This document shows positions 49,104 through 61,871 of a stretch of 64,000 bases of DNA, piece by piece. The DNA is from Klebsiella electrica (lineage in GTDB: Bacteria; Pseudomonadota; Gammaproteobacteria; Enterobacterales; Enterobacteriaceae). The stretch covers positions 5,146,001 to 5,210,000 of the forward strand of contig NZ_CP041247.1 in the NCBI RefSeq assembly GCF_006711645.1, given 5' to 3'. Below the pieces are notes generated by a model. That model saw only the letters and a list, made by a program, of their open reading frames with translations, had not been told where the DNA came from and ran no database searches. Numbering within the stretch: position 1 is the first letter of the stretch; each line of letters opens with the position of its first letter. The translations under genes were made by a program, and so were the position numbers.

Positions 49104-50927
49104 TTAATCTTCTTTCGCACCGCGCATTGCGCGTTTACGGTCGTTCTCAGTCAGGTGACGTTTACGGATACGAACGGAAGTTGGGGTCACTTCTACCAGT
49201 TCGTCGTCATCGATGAACTCCAGAGCTTGCTCCAGGGTCATCTTAACCGGCGGAACCAGAACCGTTGCTTCGTCAGTACCGGAAGCACGCATGTTGGTCA
49301 GTTTCTTACCGGTCAGGCAGTTTACGGTCAGGTCGTTAGAACGACTGTGAATACCGATGATCTGGCCTTCGTAAACTTCAGCACCGTGGCCGAGGAACAG
49401 CTTACCGCGGTCCTGCAGGCTGAACAGTGCAAACGCAACCGCTTTACCCTGACCGTTGGAGATCAGTACGCCGTTCTGACGCTGGCCCACATCGCCCGCA
49501 CGAACGTCGTCGTAGTGGCTGAAAGTGGAGTACAGCAGACCAGTACCGGAGGTCATGGTCATGAACTCAGAACGGAAGCCGATCAGGCCACGGCTTGGGA
49601 TCACGTAGTCGAGACGTACGCGGCCTTTGCCATCTGGATTCATGTTTTTCAGGTCGCCTTTACGCTCACCCAGAGCCTGCATGACAGAACCCTGATGCTG
49701 CTCTTCAACGTCCAGCGTGACGTTTTCGAACGGCTCTTGTTTACGGCCGTCGATTTCGCGGAAGATAACTTTCGGACGGGAAACCGCCATTTCGAAACCT
49801 TCACGACGCATATTTTCGATCAGCACAGACAGGTGCAGCTCACCACGACCGGAAACGCGGAATGCATCCGCATCCGGAGTTTCTTCGACGCGCAGCGCCA
49901 CGTTATGCACCAGCTCTTTATTCAGACGGTCAAGAATCTGACGAGAGGTAACGTACTTACCTTCTTTACCGCAGAACGGAGAGGTGTTAACGCAGAAGAA
50001 CATGGATACGGTTGGCTCATCGACTGACAGCGCCGGCAGCGCTTCAACATTCTGCGGATCGCAGATGGTATCAGAGATGTTCAGTTCGCCCAGACCGGTG
50101 ATCGCGATGATATCGCCCGCTTCAGCAATATCGCTGTCGATACGCTCAAGGCCCAGGTGGGTCAGAACTTTACCCACTTTACCGTTACGGGTTTTGCCTT
50201 CGCTATCAATGATAGTGACCTGCTGGTTTGGCTTCACTTTACCGCGTTTGATGCGGCCGATGCCAATGACGCCAACGTAGTTGTTGTAGTCCAGCTGGGA
50301 GATCTGCATCAGCAGCGGGCCATCAAGGTCAACGTTCGGCGCCGGAACACGATCGACGATAGTCTGATACAGCGGAGTCATATCTTCAGCCATATCTTCG
50401 TGATCCAGACCCGCAATACCGTTCAGCGCAGAAGCGTAAACGATCGGGAAGTCCAGCTGTTCGTCGGTAGCGTCGAGGTTAACGAACAGGTCGAATACCT
50501 GATCGACAACCCAGTCAGGGCGCGCGCCAGGACGGTCAACTTTGTTGATAACGACAATCGGCTTCAGGCCATGAGCAAAGGCTTTTTTGGTCACGAAGCG
50601 CGTCTGCGGCATCGGGCCGTCAAATGCGTCAACCACCAGCAGCACAGAGTCAACCATGGACATGACACGCTCAACCTCACCTCCGAAGTCGGCGTGCCCA
50701 GGGGTATCAACGATGTTGATACGGTAGTCATTCCATTTGATGGCGGTGTTTTTCGCGAGGATAGTAATCCCACGCTCTTTCTCCAAATCGTTGGAGTCCA
50801 TCACTCGTTCTTGAGTTTCGGCACGCGCATCGAACGTACCGGATTGCTGCAGCAGCTTATCAACCAGGGTAGTTTTACCATGGTCAACGTGCGCGATGAT
50901 GGCGATATTACGCAAATTTTCGATCAC
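49104..50927 (-). CDS. typA: Ribosome-dependent GTPase BipA/TypA
   Basis: The 607-residue translational GTPase has G1 [15 protein letters not shown] near residue 12, G2 RGITI, G3 [14 protein letters not shown] and G4 [13 protein letters not shown]-like domains and a BipA-specific C-terminal domain follow. It assists 50S assembly and stress or cold adaptation. It is divergent from glnA, as in E. coli. Confidence 0.98.
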   Translation of the reverse strand: MIENLRNIAIIAHVDHGKTTLVDKLLQQSGTFDARAETQERVMDSNDLEKERGITILAKNTAIKWNDYRINIVDTPGHADFGGEVERVMSMVDSVLLVVDAFDGPMPQTRFVTKKAFAHGLKPIVVINKVDRPGARPDWVVDQVFDLFVNLDATDEQLDFPIVYASALNGIAGLDHEDMAEDMTPLYQTIVDRVPAPNVDLDGPLLMQISQLDYNNYVGVIGIGRIKRGKVKPNQQVTIIDSEGKTRNGKVGKVLTHLGLERIDSDIAEAGDIIAITGLGELNISDTICDPQNVEALPALSVDEPTVSMFFCVNTSPFCGKEGKYVTSRQILDRLNKELVHNVALRVEETPDADAFRVSGRGELHLSVLIENMRREGFEMAVSRPKVIFREIDGRKQEPFENVTLDVEEQHQGSVMQALGERKGDLKNMNPDGKGRVRLDYVIPSRGLIGFRSEFMTMTSGTGLLYSTFSHYDDVRAGDVGQRQNGVLISNGQGKAVAFALFSLQDRGKLFLGHGAEVYEGQIIGIHSRSNDLTVNCLTGKKLTNMRASGTDEATVLVPPVKMTLEQALEFIDDDELVEVTPTSVRIRKRHLTENDRKRAMRGAKED

Positions 50928-51305
50928 AACTTTGCCTCAGGCATTAGAAATAGCGCGTTATTGTACACGGATTAATCGCAGTACAAAACAGGATCACAAA
51001 CATCCTCCGCAAACAAGTATTGCAGAGTTTCTTTGTGATCGCTTTCACGGAGCGTTAAAAGGGTTATTCAAGGTCAATTGCACCAAATTAGTGCCCAACG
51101 TTCACGCAATTGCACTATATTGGTGCAATGCATTCATAATGGTGCAGCCCTTTTGCACGATGGAGTGCATGATAACGCCTTTTGGGGGCAATTTAAAAGT
51201 TGGCACAGATTTCGCTTTATATTTTTTAAGGCAACAACGCCACTTTTCGTAGTTAAAAAGTTTTCGTTTCCACGACGACAATGACCAATCCGGGAGAGTT
51301 TAAGT
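50928..51305 (+). promoter_or_regulatory. glnA control region: NtrC sites and sigma-54 promoter
   Basis: The 378-base region holds two strong NtrC sites, TGCACCAAATTAGTGC (51079-51094) and TGCACTATATTGGTGCA (51111-51127), a weaker TGCA-rich site (about 51140-51158) and a sigma-54 promoter TGGCAC-N5-TCGCT (51201-51216). The two strong sites lie about 140 and 108 bases before the predicted start of transcription, as in E. coli glnAp2. The glnAp1 sigma-70 promoter and typA promoter are expected here but not pinpointed. Confidence 0.9.
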
Positions 51306-52715
51306 ATGTCCGCTGAACACGTTTTGACGATGCTGAACGAGCACGAAGTGAAGTTTGTCGATCTGCGCTTCACCGATACCAAAGGTAAAGAACAGCACGT
51401 CACAATTCCTTCTCATCAGGTAAATGCCGAATTCTTCGAAGAAGGCAAAATGTTTGATGGCTCCTCGATTGGTGGCTGGAAAGGTATTAACGAATCTGAC
51501 ATGGTTCTGATGCCGGATGCGACCACTGCGCTGATCGACCCGTTCTATGAAGAACCGACTCTGATCATCCGCTGCGATATCCTGGAACCAGGCACGCTGC
51601 AGGGCTACGACCGTGACCCGCGCTCCATCGCAAAACGCGCTGAAGAATACCTGCGCTCTACTGGCATCGCAGACACCGTTCTGTTTGGGCCAGAACCAGA
51701 ATTCTTCCTGTTCGACGATATCCGTTTCGGCGCCTCTATCTCTGGCTCCCACGTGGCTATCGACGACATCGAAGGCGCATGGAACTCCTCCACCAAATAC
51801 GAAGGTGGTAACAAAGGTCACCGCCCAGGCGTGAAAGGGGGTTACTTCCCGGTTCCGCCGGTTGACTCCTCTCAGGACATCCGTTCTACCATGTGTATGA
51901 TCCTGGAAGAAATGGGCCTGGTTGTTGAAGCTCACCACCACGAAGTGGCTACCGCGGGTCAGAACGAAATCGCGACCCGTTTCAACACCATGACCAAAAA
52001 AGCGGACGAAATTCAGATCTACAAATACGTTGTGCACAACGTTGCACACCGTTTCGGTAAAACCGCGACCTTCATGCCGAAACCAATGTTCGGTGACAAC
52101 GGTTCCGGTATGCACTGCCACATGTCTCTGTCCAAGAACGGCGTTAACCTGTTCTCTGGCGACAAGTATGCAGGTCTGTCTGAACAAGCGCTGTACTACA
52201 TCGGCGGCGTTATCAAGCACGCTAAAGCGATCAACGCCCTGGCAAACCCGACCACCAACTCCTACAAGCGTCTGGTCCCGGGTTATGAAGCACCGGTCAT
52301 GCTGGCTTACTCCGCCCGTAACCGTTCCGCTTCCATCCGTATTCCGGTAGTCACCTCGCCGAAAGCACGCCGTATTGAAGTGCGCTTCCCGGACCCGGCG
52401 GCTAACCCGTACCTGTGCTTCGCAGCACTGCTGATGGCTGGCCTTGACGGTATTAAGAACAAAATCCATCCGGGCGAAGCGATGGACAAAAACCTGTACG
52501 ACCTGCCGCCGGAAGAAGCGAAAGAGATCCCACAGGTTGCGGGTTCTCTGGAAGAAGCACTGAACGCGCTGGATGCTGACCGTGAGTTCCTGACGGCTGG
52601 CGGCGTGTTCACCAACGACGCTATCGATGCCTACATCGCCCTGCGTATTGAAGAAAACGACCGCGTACGTATGACTCCGCACCCGGTTGAATTCGAACTG
52701 TACTACAGCGTCTGA
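51306..52715 (+). CDS. glnA: Glutamine synthetase
   Basis: The 469-residue type I enzyme has the signatures [19 protein letters not shown] near residue 50, [10 protein letters not shown] near 265 and the adenylylation tyrosine in [10 protein letters not shown] near 398. It assimilates ammonia into glutamine and is controlled by GlnE adenylylation and by NtrC. A terminator precedes glnL. Confidence 0.99.
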   Translation: MSAEHVLTMLNEHEVKFVDLRFTDTKGKEQHVTIPSHQVNAEFFEEGKMFDGSSIGGWKGINESDMVLMPDATTALIDPFYEEPTLIIRCDILEPGTLQGYDRDPRSIAKRAEEYLRSTGIADTVLFGPEPEFFLFDDIRFGASISGSHVAIDDIEGAWNSSTKYEGGNKGHRPGVKGGYFPVPPVDSSQDIRSTMCMILEEMGLVVEAHHHEVATAGQNEIATRFNTMTKKADEIQIYKYVVHNVAHRFGKTATFMPKPMFGDNGSGMHCHMSLSKNGVNLFSGDKYAGLSEQALYYIGGVIKHAKAINALANPTTNSYKRLVPGYEAPVMLAYSARNRSASIRIPVVTSPKARRIEVRFPDPAANPYLCFAALLMAGLDGIKNKIHPGEAMDKNLYDLPPEEAKEIPQVAGSLEEALNALDADREFLTAGGVFTNDAIDAYIALRIEENDRVRMTPHPVEFELYYSV

Positions 52716-52790
52716 TTTTGCTGTAAATCCCCGGTATTCCGTGTTGTGGCGTGGGGTACCGTGGATATTTTGTTGCCGTGGAAACTTTCA

Positions 52791-52816
52791 GCCCATCTCA
52801 GGATGGGCTTTTTTCT
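52791..52816 (+). terminator. glnA terminator
   Basis: The stem AGCCCATCTCAGGATGGGCT followed by six T lies about 75 bases after the glnA stop. It limits readthrough into glnLG. Confidence 0.88.
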
Positions 52817-52864
52817 CCACCAACACTCTGATCTCATACGCTTTTTACCTATAAAAAGCTATAC

Positions 52865-52881
52865 TGCACTAAAATAGTGCA
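52865..52881. promoter_or_regulatory. NtrC site at the glnL promoter
   Basis: The perfect palindrome TGCAC-TAAAATA-GTGCA lies about 20 bases before glnL. In E. coli NtrC represses glnL from such a site, lowering its own synthesis. Confidence 0.85.
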
Positions 52882-52902
52882 CTCTTTTCAGGAGACTGTC
52901 GG

Positions 52903-53952
52903 ATGGCAACAGGCACTCAGCCCGATGCTGGGCAGATCCTTAACTCTTTAATCAACAGTATTTTACTGGTCGATGACGACCTGGCGGTGCATTACGCGAA
53001 CCCGGCCGCGCAGCAGCTGCTGGCGCAAAGTTCACGTAAGCTCTTTGGCACGCCGCTCCCGGAACTGTTGAGTTATTTTTCCCTGAATATTGACCTGATG
53101 CAGGAAAGCCTGCTGGCGGGCCAGGGTTTTACCGACAACGAAGTGACGCTGGTTATCGATGGCCGCTCGCATATCCTGTCTCTGACGGCACAGCGCCTGC
53201 CTGAAGGCTATATCCTGCTGGAGATGGCCCCGATGGATAACCAGCGGCGCCTGAGCCAGGAGCAGCTGCAGCACGCCCAGCAAATTGCGGCGCGGGATTT
53301 GGTTCGCGGGTTGGCCCATGAGATCAAAAATCCGTTAGGCGGTCTGAGAGGCGCTGCGCAATTGCTGAGTAAAGCGCTGCCTGACCCGGCGTTGATGGAA
53401 TACACCAACGTGATTATTGAACAGGCCGATCGCTTAAGAAATCTGGTCGATCGCCTGCTGGGGCCGCAGCATCCAGGGATGCACGTGACCGAAAGCATCC
53501 ATAAGGTTGCCGAACGGGTTGTGAAGCTGGTCTCGATGGAACTGCCGGATAACGTCAGACTGGTCCGCGATTACGACCCGAGCCTGCCGGAGCTCCCTCA
53601 TGACCCGGACCAGATCGAGCAGGTTCTGCTGAATGTCGTTCGCAACGCGCTACAGGCGCTGGGGCCAGAAGGCGGCGAGATCATCCTGCGCACCCGTACC
53701 GCCTTTCAGTTGACGCTGCACGGCGTTCGTTACCGCCTCACCGCGCGTATTGACGTCGAGGACAACGGCCCGGGAATTCCGTCTCATTTACAGGATACGC
53801 TGTTCTATCCCATGGTTAGCGGTCGCGAAGGCGGTACCGGTCTGGGGCTCTCCATTGCCCGCAGTCTTATCGATCAGCACTCCGGCAAAATTGAATTTAC
53901 CAGTTGGCCAGGGCATACCGAATTCTCGGTATACCTGCCTATTCGGAAGTAG
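52903..53952 (+). CDS. glnL: Nitrogen regulation sensor kinase NtrB
   Basis: The 349-residue cytosolic kinase has a PAS domain (about 8-110), the H-box [20 protein letters not shown] (His near 139) and an HATPase domain with VEDNGPGIP and [10 protein letters not shown]. GlnB-controlled NtrB phosphorylates or dephosphorylates NtrC. It lies 8 bases upstream of glnG. Confidence 0.97.
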   Translation: MATGTQPDAGQILNSLINSILLVDDDLAVHYANPAAQQLLAQSSRKLFGTPLPELLSYFSLNIDLMQESLLAGQGFTDNEVTLVIDGRSHILSLTAQRLPEGYILLEMAPMDNQRRLSQEQLQHAQQIAARDLVRGLAHEIKNPLGGLRGAAQLLSKALPDPALMEYTNVIIEQADRLRNLVDRLLGPQHPGMHVTESIHKVAERVVKLVSMELPDNVRLVRDYDPSLPELPHDPDQIEQVLLNVVRNALQALGPEGGEIILRTRTAFQLTLHGVRYRLTARIDVEDNGPGIPSHLQDTLFYPMVSGREGGTGLGLSIARSLIDQHSGKIEFTSWPGHTEFSVYLPIRK

Positions 53953-53960
53953 AGGTGTTT

Positions 53961-55370
<1,410 letters not shown>

Positions 55371-55375
55371 ACGTC

Positions 55376-55446
55376 ATGCCCGGTGGCGCTATGCTTACCG
55401 GGCCTGCAGAATCCGTCGGCCGGGCAAACGAAGTGCCGCCCGGCAT
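55376..55446. repeat. REP pair between glnG and hemN
   Basis: Two inverted REP-type hairpins, gcccggtggcgctatgctta and its mirror ending in gccgcccggc, lie between the converging genes. This is a typical BIME position. Confidence 0.7.
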
Positions 55447-55453
55447 GACAGAG

Positions 55454-56827
55454 TTAAATCACCCGGGAGAACTGCTGCATCCGCGCTTTCTGACGCAGAT
55501 AGGCATCAAAACACATGCAGATGTTGCGAATCAGCAGACGGCCTTTTGCCGTCACCTGAATGCCCTTATCATCCACATCCACCAGCCCATCTTTTGCCAG
55601 CGGTGCCAGCAGCGCCAGATCGTCGGCAAAATAACGCTGGAAATCCAGTTGCCACCGCGTTTCTACCGCAGAAAAATCGAGATGGAACTGGCAAATCAGC
55701 GCCTTAATAACGTCACGGCGAATACAGTCATCGCGGGTCAGCGCAATGCCGCGCCACAGCGCATCTCCGGTTTGATCAACCTGTTGATAGTAAAGCTTCA
55801 GCTCTTTCTGGTTCTGCGCGTAGCAGTCGCCAATCATGCTGATCGCCGACACCCCCATCCCCAGCAGATCGGTATCGCCCTGGGTGGTGTATCCCTGGAA
55901 ATTGCGGTGCAGGACGCCGTCGCGCTGAGCAATGGCCAGCTCATCATCCGGGCGGGCAAAATGATCCATACCGATAAACTGATAGCCGGCGTTGGTGAGT
56001 GAGGCAATGGTCTCTTGCAGAATATCCAGCTTCTGTTCTGCCGAAGGCAGGTCGGCATCTTTGATTTTACGCTGAGCGGCGAAGAGCGTCGGCAGATGCG
56101 CATAGTTAAATACGCTCAGGCGATCGGGGTTGAGCTCGGCTACTTTTTGCAGCGTAAACGCAAAACTCTCCGGCGTTTGTTTCGGCAGACCGTAAATCAA
56201 ATCGATATTCGTCGAGGTAAAACCAATCTCACGAGCATGGTTGAGCAGGGCAAAGATAAACGCCTCATCCTGCTCGCGGTTAACCAGCCGCTGAACCTCT
56301 TTATTGAAATCCTGCACCCCCATACTCAGCCGGTTGAAGCCTTCCGATCGGAGATGATCCAGGACATCCAGCTCAATTTCACGCGGATCGACTTCAATCG
56401 AGATCTCTGCATCGGCGTTAAAATTGAAATGGCTGCGCAGCAAATGCATTAAGCGGCTGATTTGCGCTTTATTCAGGTAAGTGGGGGTACCGCCGCCCCA
56501 GTGCAGCTGGTTCACCTGACGCCCGGCAAAGAGCGGCGCGCGATGAATAATTTCCTGCTGCAGAACATCCAGATACTGGTCGGCTTTATGCTGCTGGCGA
56601 GTCACAATTTTGTTGCAGCCACAGAAATAACAGAGCTTGTGACAAAACGGAATATGCACATACAGCGATAGCGGACGCTGCGGGTAGCGAGCTACCGCCT
56701 CGTCAAATTCTGCCGCACCGAACTCAGGAGAAAACTCCAGCGCGGTGGGGTATGAGGTATAACGTGGCCCCGAATAATTATATTTCTGGATCAGGGCCAG
56801 ATCCCAGTCGATTAACTGCACAGACAT
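55454..56827 (-). CDS. hemN: Oxygen-independent coproporphyrinogen III dehydrogenase
   Basis: The start at 56827 gives 457 residues (MSVQLIDWDLALIQKYNYSG), the E. coli length. The radical-SAM cysteines are in FCHKLCYFCGCNK near residue 62, followed by LHWGGGTPTYL. It makes protoporphyrinogen IX for heme without oxygen. A small frame lies immediately upstream and fills the gap to yihI. Confidence 0.97.
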   Translation of the reverse strand: MSVQLIDWDLALIQKYNYSGPRYTSYPTALEFSPEFGAAEFDEAVARYPQRPLSLYVHIPFCHKLCYFCGCNKIVTRQQHKADQYLDVLQQEIIHRAPLFAGRQVNQLHWGGGTPTYLNKAQISRLMHLLRSHFNFNADAEISIEVDPREIELDVLDHLRSEGFNRLSMGVQDFNKEVQRLVNREQDEAFIFALLNHAREIGFTSTNIDLIYGLPKQTPESFAFTLQKVAELNPDRLSVFNYAHLPTLFAAQRKIKDADLPSAEQKLDILQETIASLTNAGYQFIGMDHFARPDDELAIAQRDGVLHRNFQGYTTQGDTDLLGMGVSAISMIGDCYAQNQKELKLYYQQVDQTGDALWRGIALTRDDCIRRDVIKALICQFHLDFSAVETRWQLDFQRYFADDLALLAPLAKDGLVDVDDKGIQVTAKGRLLIRNICMCFDAYLRQKARMQQFSRVI

Positions 56828-56829
56828 GC

Positions 56830-57012
56830 TCACTCCTTCCGATGGTGCCGTCGGCGGGTACGCCGCCCCGGCCCAACCGCACCTCGGGTAATGAGCCGGT
56901 TGCGCAGCCATTTCTGACGCCGCGACAACCGTCGTAGTTTAACGAATAACCACAGCATATAACATACAACCAAAAGGGTTATAAGCAGGACCGGGAATCC
57001 GATTGAGTGCAA
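56830..57012 (-). CDS. Putative small membrane protein between yihI and hemN
   Basis: A 60-codon frame from TTG 57012 fills the gap between the yihI stop (57016-57018) and the hemN start (56827). The product has one strong hydrophobic helix (SIGFPVLLITLLVVCYMLWL and a few more residues) and a long basic tail rich in Arg, His and Lys. A GGTGGA ribosome site lies 9 bases before the TTG. The frame continues that of yihI past its TAA, so chance openness or stop readthrough must be considered. Vibrio has a small DUF2489 membrane protein at this position (from memory), which supports a real gene. I do not recognise the protein. Confidence 0.5.
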   Translation of the reverse strand: MHSIGFPVLLITLLVVCYMLWLFVKLRRLSRRQKWLRNRLITRGAVGPGRRTRRRHHRKE

Positions 57013-57015
57013 ACG

Positions 57016-57519
57016 TTAGTTTCCACCCTTCAGCAGACGCATCATATCTTCCTGGCGCTCTTCTTCCTCGTCCTCGTCATCATCGTAGGACAGGCCAAGC
57101 TGCTGCATCAGCTCATCAATACGATCGAGTTTGGCATCGACCCATGACTGCTCTTCAGCATTCAGGGTGCCCCCCTCTTCCAGACGTTCCAGCAGCGCGT
57201 CCAGGCGCTCATCATTTTCCAGCAAATCCAGCTCAGCCTGTGGTGAAAGCATAGGTTTCTCGCTCTTCGGTTTGTGCTGCTTAGTAGCCGGGGTGCTTTC
57301 AGTCACGCCCAGCGGAATCGGTTTTTTACTCCCAATACGCGGATCTTGCTGTTGGCTCTGTTTTTTGCCGGATGATGCGGCATCACCGCCGTTTGCGCGA
57401 CTTCCTGCCGCGTGACCACGATGTTTCTTCTGGCGTTTGCGATCGCGGGATTCCTGGTTCATTTCTTCACGTGTCTTGCGATGCGTTTTGCCACGGGGTA
57501 CGGATGTCGGTTTTTTCAT
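57016..57519 (-). CDS. yihI: Der GTPase-activating protein YihI
   Basis: The start at 57519 gives 167 residues. The N terminus is basic ([20 protein letters not shown]) and disordered. The conserved block [20 protein letters not shown] is followed by an acidic C-terminal region ([18 protein letters not shown]). YihI activates the Der GTPase and tunes 50S ribosome assembly. It is close to csrC on the same strand, which reads towards it. Confidence 0.93.
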   Translation of the reverse strand: MKKPTSVPRGKTHRKTREEMNQESRDRKRQKKHRGHAAGSRANGGDAASSGKKQSQQQDPRIGSKKPIPLGVTESTPATKQHKPKSEKPMLSPQAELDLLENDERLDALLERLEEGGTLNAEEQSWVDAKLDRIDELMQQLGLSYDDDEDEEEERQEDMMRLLKGGN

Positions 57520-57587
57520 ATAAGTAATCTTCAGATTCGTTTTCTTCAGTATAGAATTGAGGCGGAATCTAGCAGAAAGCAAGCAAA

Positions 57588-57838
57588 GAAAAAAGGCGAC
57601 AGATTACTCTGCCGCCTTTTTCCTCACTGACAACCCTTAGCGGGTTCTACTTTCCCTGTTAGCTTACGACGTACCCTGTCTTTCCTTTAGCAAATAACGG
57701 TCCCTGTTACATCCCTTTCCTTGTCAAAACGTCTCCAGACGTTTGTCATCCTGACATCACTCCCGGGTCTTCGCCTCCTGGCGCTCCTGACAACTCATCC
57801 TGAGTCACTGTCCTGTTGGCTTCCTCGCCTTGCCCATT
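57588..57838 (-). ncRNA. csrC: CsrC small RNA, CsrA antagonist
   Basis: The minus strand between engB and yihI carries many GGA motifs, such as CAGGA, AAGGA and GGAGGCGAAG, in loops and between stems. It ends in an intrinsic terminator (GGCGGCAGAGTAATCTGTCG then T-run, about 57591-57620). This position and design match E. coli CsrC, which sequesters CsrA. The 5' end near 57838 is estimated by comparison with the remembered E. coli start; the exact base is uncertain. Confidence 0.9.
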
Positions 57839-58102
57839 ACTCTACCGTTTTCATCAAATCCTACAACTAACCACAGAATAAAAATGGTTATTCAGGATTG
57901 TTCTCTAAATTTAATTGTATGATTTTTAATGTGTTAACACTGCCAGTGCCCTTCATTTCTCATCGATTGCCTCACCATTGAATGGACAATATCTCACAAA
58001 GTGAAGGGCTTTTACTTACGCCGGAGGATGCGGTAAGAACAGCCTTTTTCTGCTGTTCAGGTATAATCCCCGCCATAGCCTTATTTAACGGAGACGACAG
58101 TC

Positions 58103-58735
58103 TTGACTAACTGGAACTATCAACAGACGCATTTTGTCACCAGCGCACCCGATATCCGCCATCTTCCATCCGATACCGGGATCGAAGTTGCTTTTGCTGG
58201 TCGCTCAAATGCGGGGAAATCCAGCGCCCTGAATACGCTCACCAACCAGAAAAGCCTGGCGCGTACTTCTAAGACTCCTGGCCGCACCCAGCTAATCAAC
58301 CTGTTCGAAGTCGCTGAAGGCAAACGCCTGGTCGACCTGCCAGGTTACGGCTACGCTCAGGTGCCGGAGGAGATGAAGATCAAATGGCAGCGCGCGCTGG
58401 GTGAATACCTGGAGAAACGCCTGTGCCTGAAAGGACTGGTGGTGCTGATGGATATCCGTCATCCGCTGAAAGACCTCGATCAGCAAATGATCGAATGGGC
58501 CGTAGAAAGCGATATCCAGGTTCTGGTTCTGCTCACCAAAGCCGATAAGCTGGCCAGCGGCGCACGTAAAGCGCAGGTGAATATGGTGCGTGAAGCGGTT
58601 CTTGCCTTTAACGGCGATGTGCAGGTTGAACCCTTCTCTTCGCTGAAAAAATCAGGCGTGGATAAGCTGCGTCAGAAGCTCGACAGCTGGTTTAATGAGA
58701 TCCCTCCTCAGGAAGAGATCGCCGACGGAGAGTAA
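58103..58735 (+). CDS. engB: Ribosome biogenesis GTPase EngB (YihA/YsxC)
   Basis: The TTG start at 58103 gives 210 residues ([20 protein letters not shown]), as in E. coli. GTPase motifs are [16 protein letters not shown] (G1, near residue 31), TPGRTQ (G2), [12 protein letters not shown] (G3) and LTKADKL (G4). It is needed for 50S subunit assembly. GGAGAC precedes the start. Confidence 0.97.
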   Translation: MTNWNYQQTHFVTSAPDIRHLPSDTGIEVAFAGRSNAGKSSALNTLTNQKSLARTSKTPGRTQLINLFEVAEGKRLVDLPGYGYAQVPEEMKIKWQRALGEYLEKRLCLKGLVVLMDIRHPLKDLDQQMIEWAVESDIQVLVLLTKADKLASGARKAQVNMVREAVLAFNGDVQVEPFSSLKKSGVDKLRQKLDSWFNEIPPQEEIADGE

Positions 58736-58748
58736 TCGCCGTTGTTTT

Positions 58749-58780
58749 CCCGGATAGCGGCGCCTGACGCCTTATCCGGG
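58749..58780. repeat. REP palindrome after engB
   Basis: cccggatagcggcgcctgac continuing to gccttatccggg is a classical REP unit at the 3' end of engB. Confidence 0.75.
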
Positions 58781-58829
58781 CCGCATCATCAGCCCATCGC
58801 GGCTGGCAAAAAATTTTCTTTCGCGCAAT

Positions 58830-58937
58830 AAAAAACGCCCCGGTCATAAATGACCGGGGCGGCTAAAATATTCAGCCAAATCCGATTACGTGAAGTAAAA
58901 GGTCTGAAAGATAGAACATCTTACCTCTGTACCCTAC
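58830..58937 (-). ncRNA. spf: Spot 42 small RNA
   Basis: The minus strand from 58937 begins GTAGGGTACAGAGGTAAGAT and ends in a CCGCCCCGGTCATTTATGAC-type terminator with six U. It is almost identical to E. coli Spot 42 (about 109 nt) and lies downstream of polA as expected. Spot 42 with Hfq represses galK and secondary carbon genes; CRP-cAMP represses spf. Targets in this genome may include the accessory sugar operons, but that is not shown. Confidence 0.97.
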
Positions 58938-59084
58938 GTCGTTAACTCTACTCTTCTTTTGGTTACGGAGAAAGCACTTTTTGTAGTTTTTTTTCACTCT
59001 TTACATAGCAAATTCAAATGATCATCACAAAACTCTATAAGTTATGTTGCTTACTTACAGAAAATCACCTTATCCACTGAATAC

Positions 59085-61871
59085 TTAGTGCGCTTGATCC
59101 CAGTTTTCTCCGCTTCCCACTTCCACCAGCAGCGGTACCGCCAGCGTCGTGCTGTTTTCCATCAGTTCGTGCACCTTCTTCGCCACGGCATCAAGATCTT
59201 CTTTGTGCACTTCAAAGACCAGTTCATCGTGCACCTGCATGATCATCCGCACCCGCGGCTTCTCGGCCAGCAGCCATTCATCAACGGCGATCATCGCGCG
59301 CTTGATAATGTCTGCCGCCGTACCCTGCATCGGGGCATTGATCGCCGCACGTTCGGCGCCAGCGCGCCGGGCGCCGTTGCTGGATTTGATGTCCGGAAGG
59401 TAGAGGCGACGGCCATCCAGCGTTTCGACATAACCCTGCTCTTTTGCCTGTGCCCGGGTACGCTCCATGTAATCAAGAACGCCTGGATAGCGCTCAAAAT
59501 AGAGGTCCATATATTTCTGTGCCTCTTTGCGCGGAATGTTGAGCTGCCGTGCGAGACCGAATGCGCTCATGCCATAGATCAAACCAAAGTTAATCGCCTT
59601 GGCACTTCGACGCTGCTCGCCGCTAACGCTTTCCAGCGGCAGGCCAAAGACCTCTGCCGCCGTCGCGCGGTGGATATCTTTACCTTCCGCAAACGCGGTC
59701 AGCAGGCCTTTATCACGCGACAGATGCGCCATAATGCGCAACTCAATTTGCGAGTAGTCGGCAGAGACGATGAGGTAATCCGGCGGCGCGATAAATGCCT
59801 GACGAATACGACGCCCTTCTTCGTTACGCACCGGAATGTTCTGCAGGTTAGGATCGGTGGAGGAGAGACGCCCCGTCGCCGTTACCGCCTGGTGATAAGA
59901 GGTGTGCACCCGGCCGGTTTTAGGGTTAATCATCAGCGGCAGCTTGTCGGTATATGTCGACTTCAGCTTCGCCAGCCCGCGATATTCCAGAATAACTTTT
60001 GGCAGCGGATAATCCAGCGCCAGTTCTTCGAGCACTTCCTCGGAAGTAGAAGGCGCGCCGCCCGGCGTTTTCTTCAGCGGCTTAATACCTTGTTTTTCAA
60101 ACAAGATAGTCTGCAGCTGCTTGGGGGAAGAGAGATTGAACTCTTCACCCGCGATCTCGTAGGCTTTCTGTTCCAGTTCAAGCAGGCGTTTGGCTATCTC
60201 CTGCGAATGGGCATGCAGCACCGCCGGATCGATTTTAACGCCGTTGCGTTCCACGCGAGAAAGCACCGGTACCAGCGGCATCTCTATATGCGTAAAGATG
60301 TTCCGCGGACCTTCATGCTGCTGCAACTTCGGCCACATCTTCAGGTGCAGCTGCAGGGTGACATCCGCATCTTCCGCCGCGTAGCGCCCGGCTTCTTCCA
60401 GCGCTATCTGGTTAAAGGTGAGCTGATTTTTACCTTTCCCGGCGATCTCTTCAAAAGTAATCGTTTTATGCTTCAGCCAGCGGTCAGCAAGGCTGTCCAT
60501 ATCATGGCGGCCCGCCACGCTATCAAGAATGTAGGACTCCAGCATGGTGTCAAAAGCGATGCCGCGTAGCTCAATGTCATAGTTCGCCAGAATTCCGCGG
60601 TCATATTTCAGGTTTTGCCCAACTTTCAGCAGTTTCTCGTCTTCCAGCAGGGGCTTCAGCAACGTCAGTACGCGTTCACGGGGAATCTGATCCGGTGCAT
60701 CGAGATAATCATGGGCGACCGGTACATAGGCTGCGACGCCGGGCTCAATGGCAAACGACAGGCCGACCATATTGGCGGAGATGTTATCCAGGCTGTCCGT
60801 TTCCGTATCAAACGCCACCAGCGGCGCTTTTTTCAGCTTCTCGATCCATTCGATCAGCGTCTGTTCATCAAGAATAGTGACGTAGTTTTCCGCGGACAGC
60901 GTCGCGGCCACCTCGACCTCTTCTTCCGCTACAGCCGATGCTTCTGCCGGTTTTGCGGCTGGCTTAACGCCTTTAGACTGCATCCATTTGCCAGATTCAA
61001 CATCGGTGATCCAGCGTTTAAATTCATATTTTTTGAACAGCGCCAACAGATCGTCCGCTGCCGGCGGCAGCACGTGCAGCTCTTCACAGCTCAGATCCAG
61101 CTCGACGTCGGTTTTAATCGTAGCCAGCTGATACGAGAGGTAGGCTACCTCTTTATTCTGTTCCAGTTTCGCCGCCATCGTTTTGGCGCCGCGGAAGGTC
61201 AAACCGGCAATTTTTTCTGGCTCCGCGTACAGCGCATCCAGCCCCCCCAGTCCCTGCAGCAGCGCCTGGGCTGTTTTCTCGCCCACGCCGGGTACGCCTG
61301 GAATGTTATCGGAGGAGTCGCCCATCAGCGCCAGGAAGTCAATAATCAGCTCCGGCGGAACGCCGTACTTCGTCACCACTTCATCCGGGCCAAGAATGGT
61401 ATTGGTCATGGTATTAATCAGGGTAATACCCGGCGTGACCAGCTGCGCCATGTCTTTATCACCGGTACTGATAAGCACCGGACGGCCCGCTTTTTCTGCT
61501 TCGCGCGCCAGAGTTCCGATCACATCGTCCGCTTCGACGCCAGGCACAGCCATCAGCGGCAGCCCCATCGCCTTCACCATGGTATGCAACGGTTCGATCT
61601 GCGCCCGCAGATCGTCCGGCATCGGCGGACGATGGGATTTGTAATGCTCAAACAGTTCGTCACGGAAAGTTTTCCCTTTGGCATCAAAAACCACAACGGC
61701 ATGAGTGGGTTGATACTGGAGGATCAGGCTGCGCAGCATATTCAGCACGCCATACATAGCGCCTGTCGGTTCGCCGGCGCTGTTAGTCAGCGGCGGGAAA
61801 GCGTGATACGCCCGGTAGAGGTAAGAGGAGCCGTCAACGAGGATAAGTGGGTTTTCTGGGATCTGAACCAT
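59085..61871 (-). CDS. polA: DNA polymerase I
   Basis: The 928 residues equal E. coli Pol I. The N-terminal 5' nuclease (about 1-320) has [12 protein letters not shown] and [18 protein letters not shown]. The proofreading domain (about 325-517) has [10 protein letters not shown]. The polymerase domain has [36 protein letters not shown] and [10 protein letters not shown]. It fills Okazaki gaps and repair patches. Confidence 0.98.
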   Translation of the reverse strand: MVQIPENPLILVDGSSYLYRAYHAFPPLTNSAGEPTGAMYGVLNMLRSLILQYQPTHAVVVFDAKGKTFRDELFEHYKSHRPPMPDDLRAQIEPLHTMVKAMGLPLMAVPGVEADDVIGTLAREAEKAGRPVLISTGDKDMAQLVTPGITLINTMTNTILGPDEVVTKYGVPPELIIDFLALMGDSSDNIPGVPGVGEKTAQALLQGLGGLDALYAEPEKIAGLTFRGAKTMAAKLEQNKEVAYLSYQLATIKTDVELDLSCEELHVLPPAADDLLALFKKYEFKRWITDVESGKWMQSKGVKPAAKPAEASAVAEEEVEVAATLSAENYVTILDEQTLIEWIEKLKKAPLVAFDTETDSLDNISANMVGLSFAIEPGVAAYVPVAHDYLDAPDQIPRERVLTLLKPLLEDEKLLKVGQNLKYDRGILANYDIELRGIAFDTMLESYILDSVAGRHDMDSLADRWLKHKTITFEEIAGKGKNQLTFNQIALEEAGRYAAEDADVTLQLHLKMWPKLQQHEGPRNIFTHIEMPLVPVLSRVERNGVKIDPAVLHAHSQEIAKRLLELEQKAYEIAGEEFNLSSPKQLQTILFEKQGIKPLKKTPGGAPSTSEEVLEELALDYPLPKVILEYRGLAKLKSTYTDKLPLMINPKTGRVHTSYHQAVTATGRLSSTDPNLQNIPVRNEEGRRIRQAFIAPPDYLIVSADYSQIELRIMAHLSRDKGLLTAFAEGKDIHRATAAEVFGLPLESVSGEQRRSAKAINFGLIYGMSAFGLARQLNIPRKEAQKYMDLYFERYPGVLDYMERTRAQAKEQGYVETLDGRRLYLPDIKSSNGARRAGAERAAINAPMQGTAADIIKRAMIAVDEWLLAEKPRVRMIMQVHDELVFEVHKEDLDAVAKKVHELMENSTTLAVPLLVEVGSGENWDQAH

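Noticed and set aside
51300..52682. Long minus-strand frame opposite glnA (460 codons)
   Set aside because: Shadow caused by the strong codon bias of glnA.
57588..57838. Regularly repeated short motifs taken as a CRISPR-like array
   Set aside because: The repeats are GGA motifs of CsrC, too short and irregular for CRISPR, and they end in a terminator.
59088..60569. Long plus-strand frame opposite polA (493 codons)
   Set aside because: Shadow of polA; no motif or ribosome site to support it.
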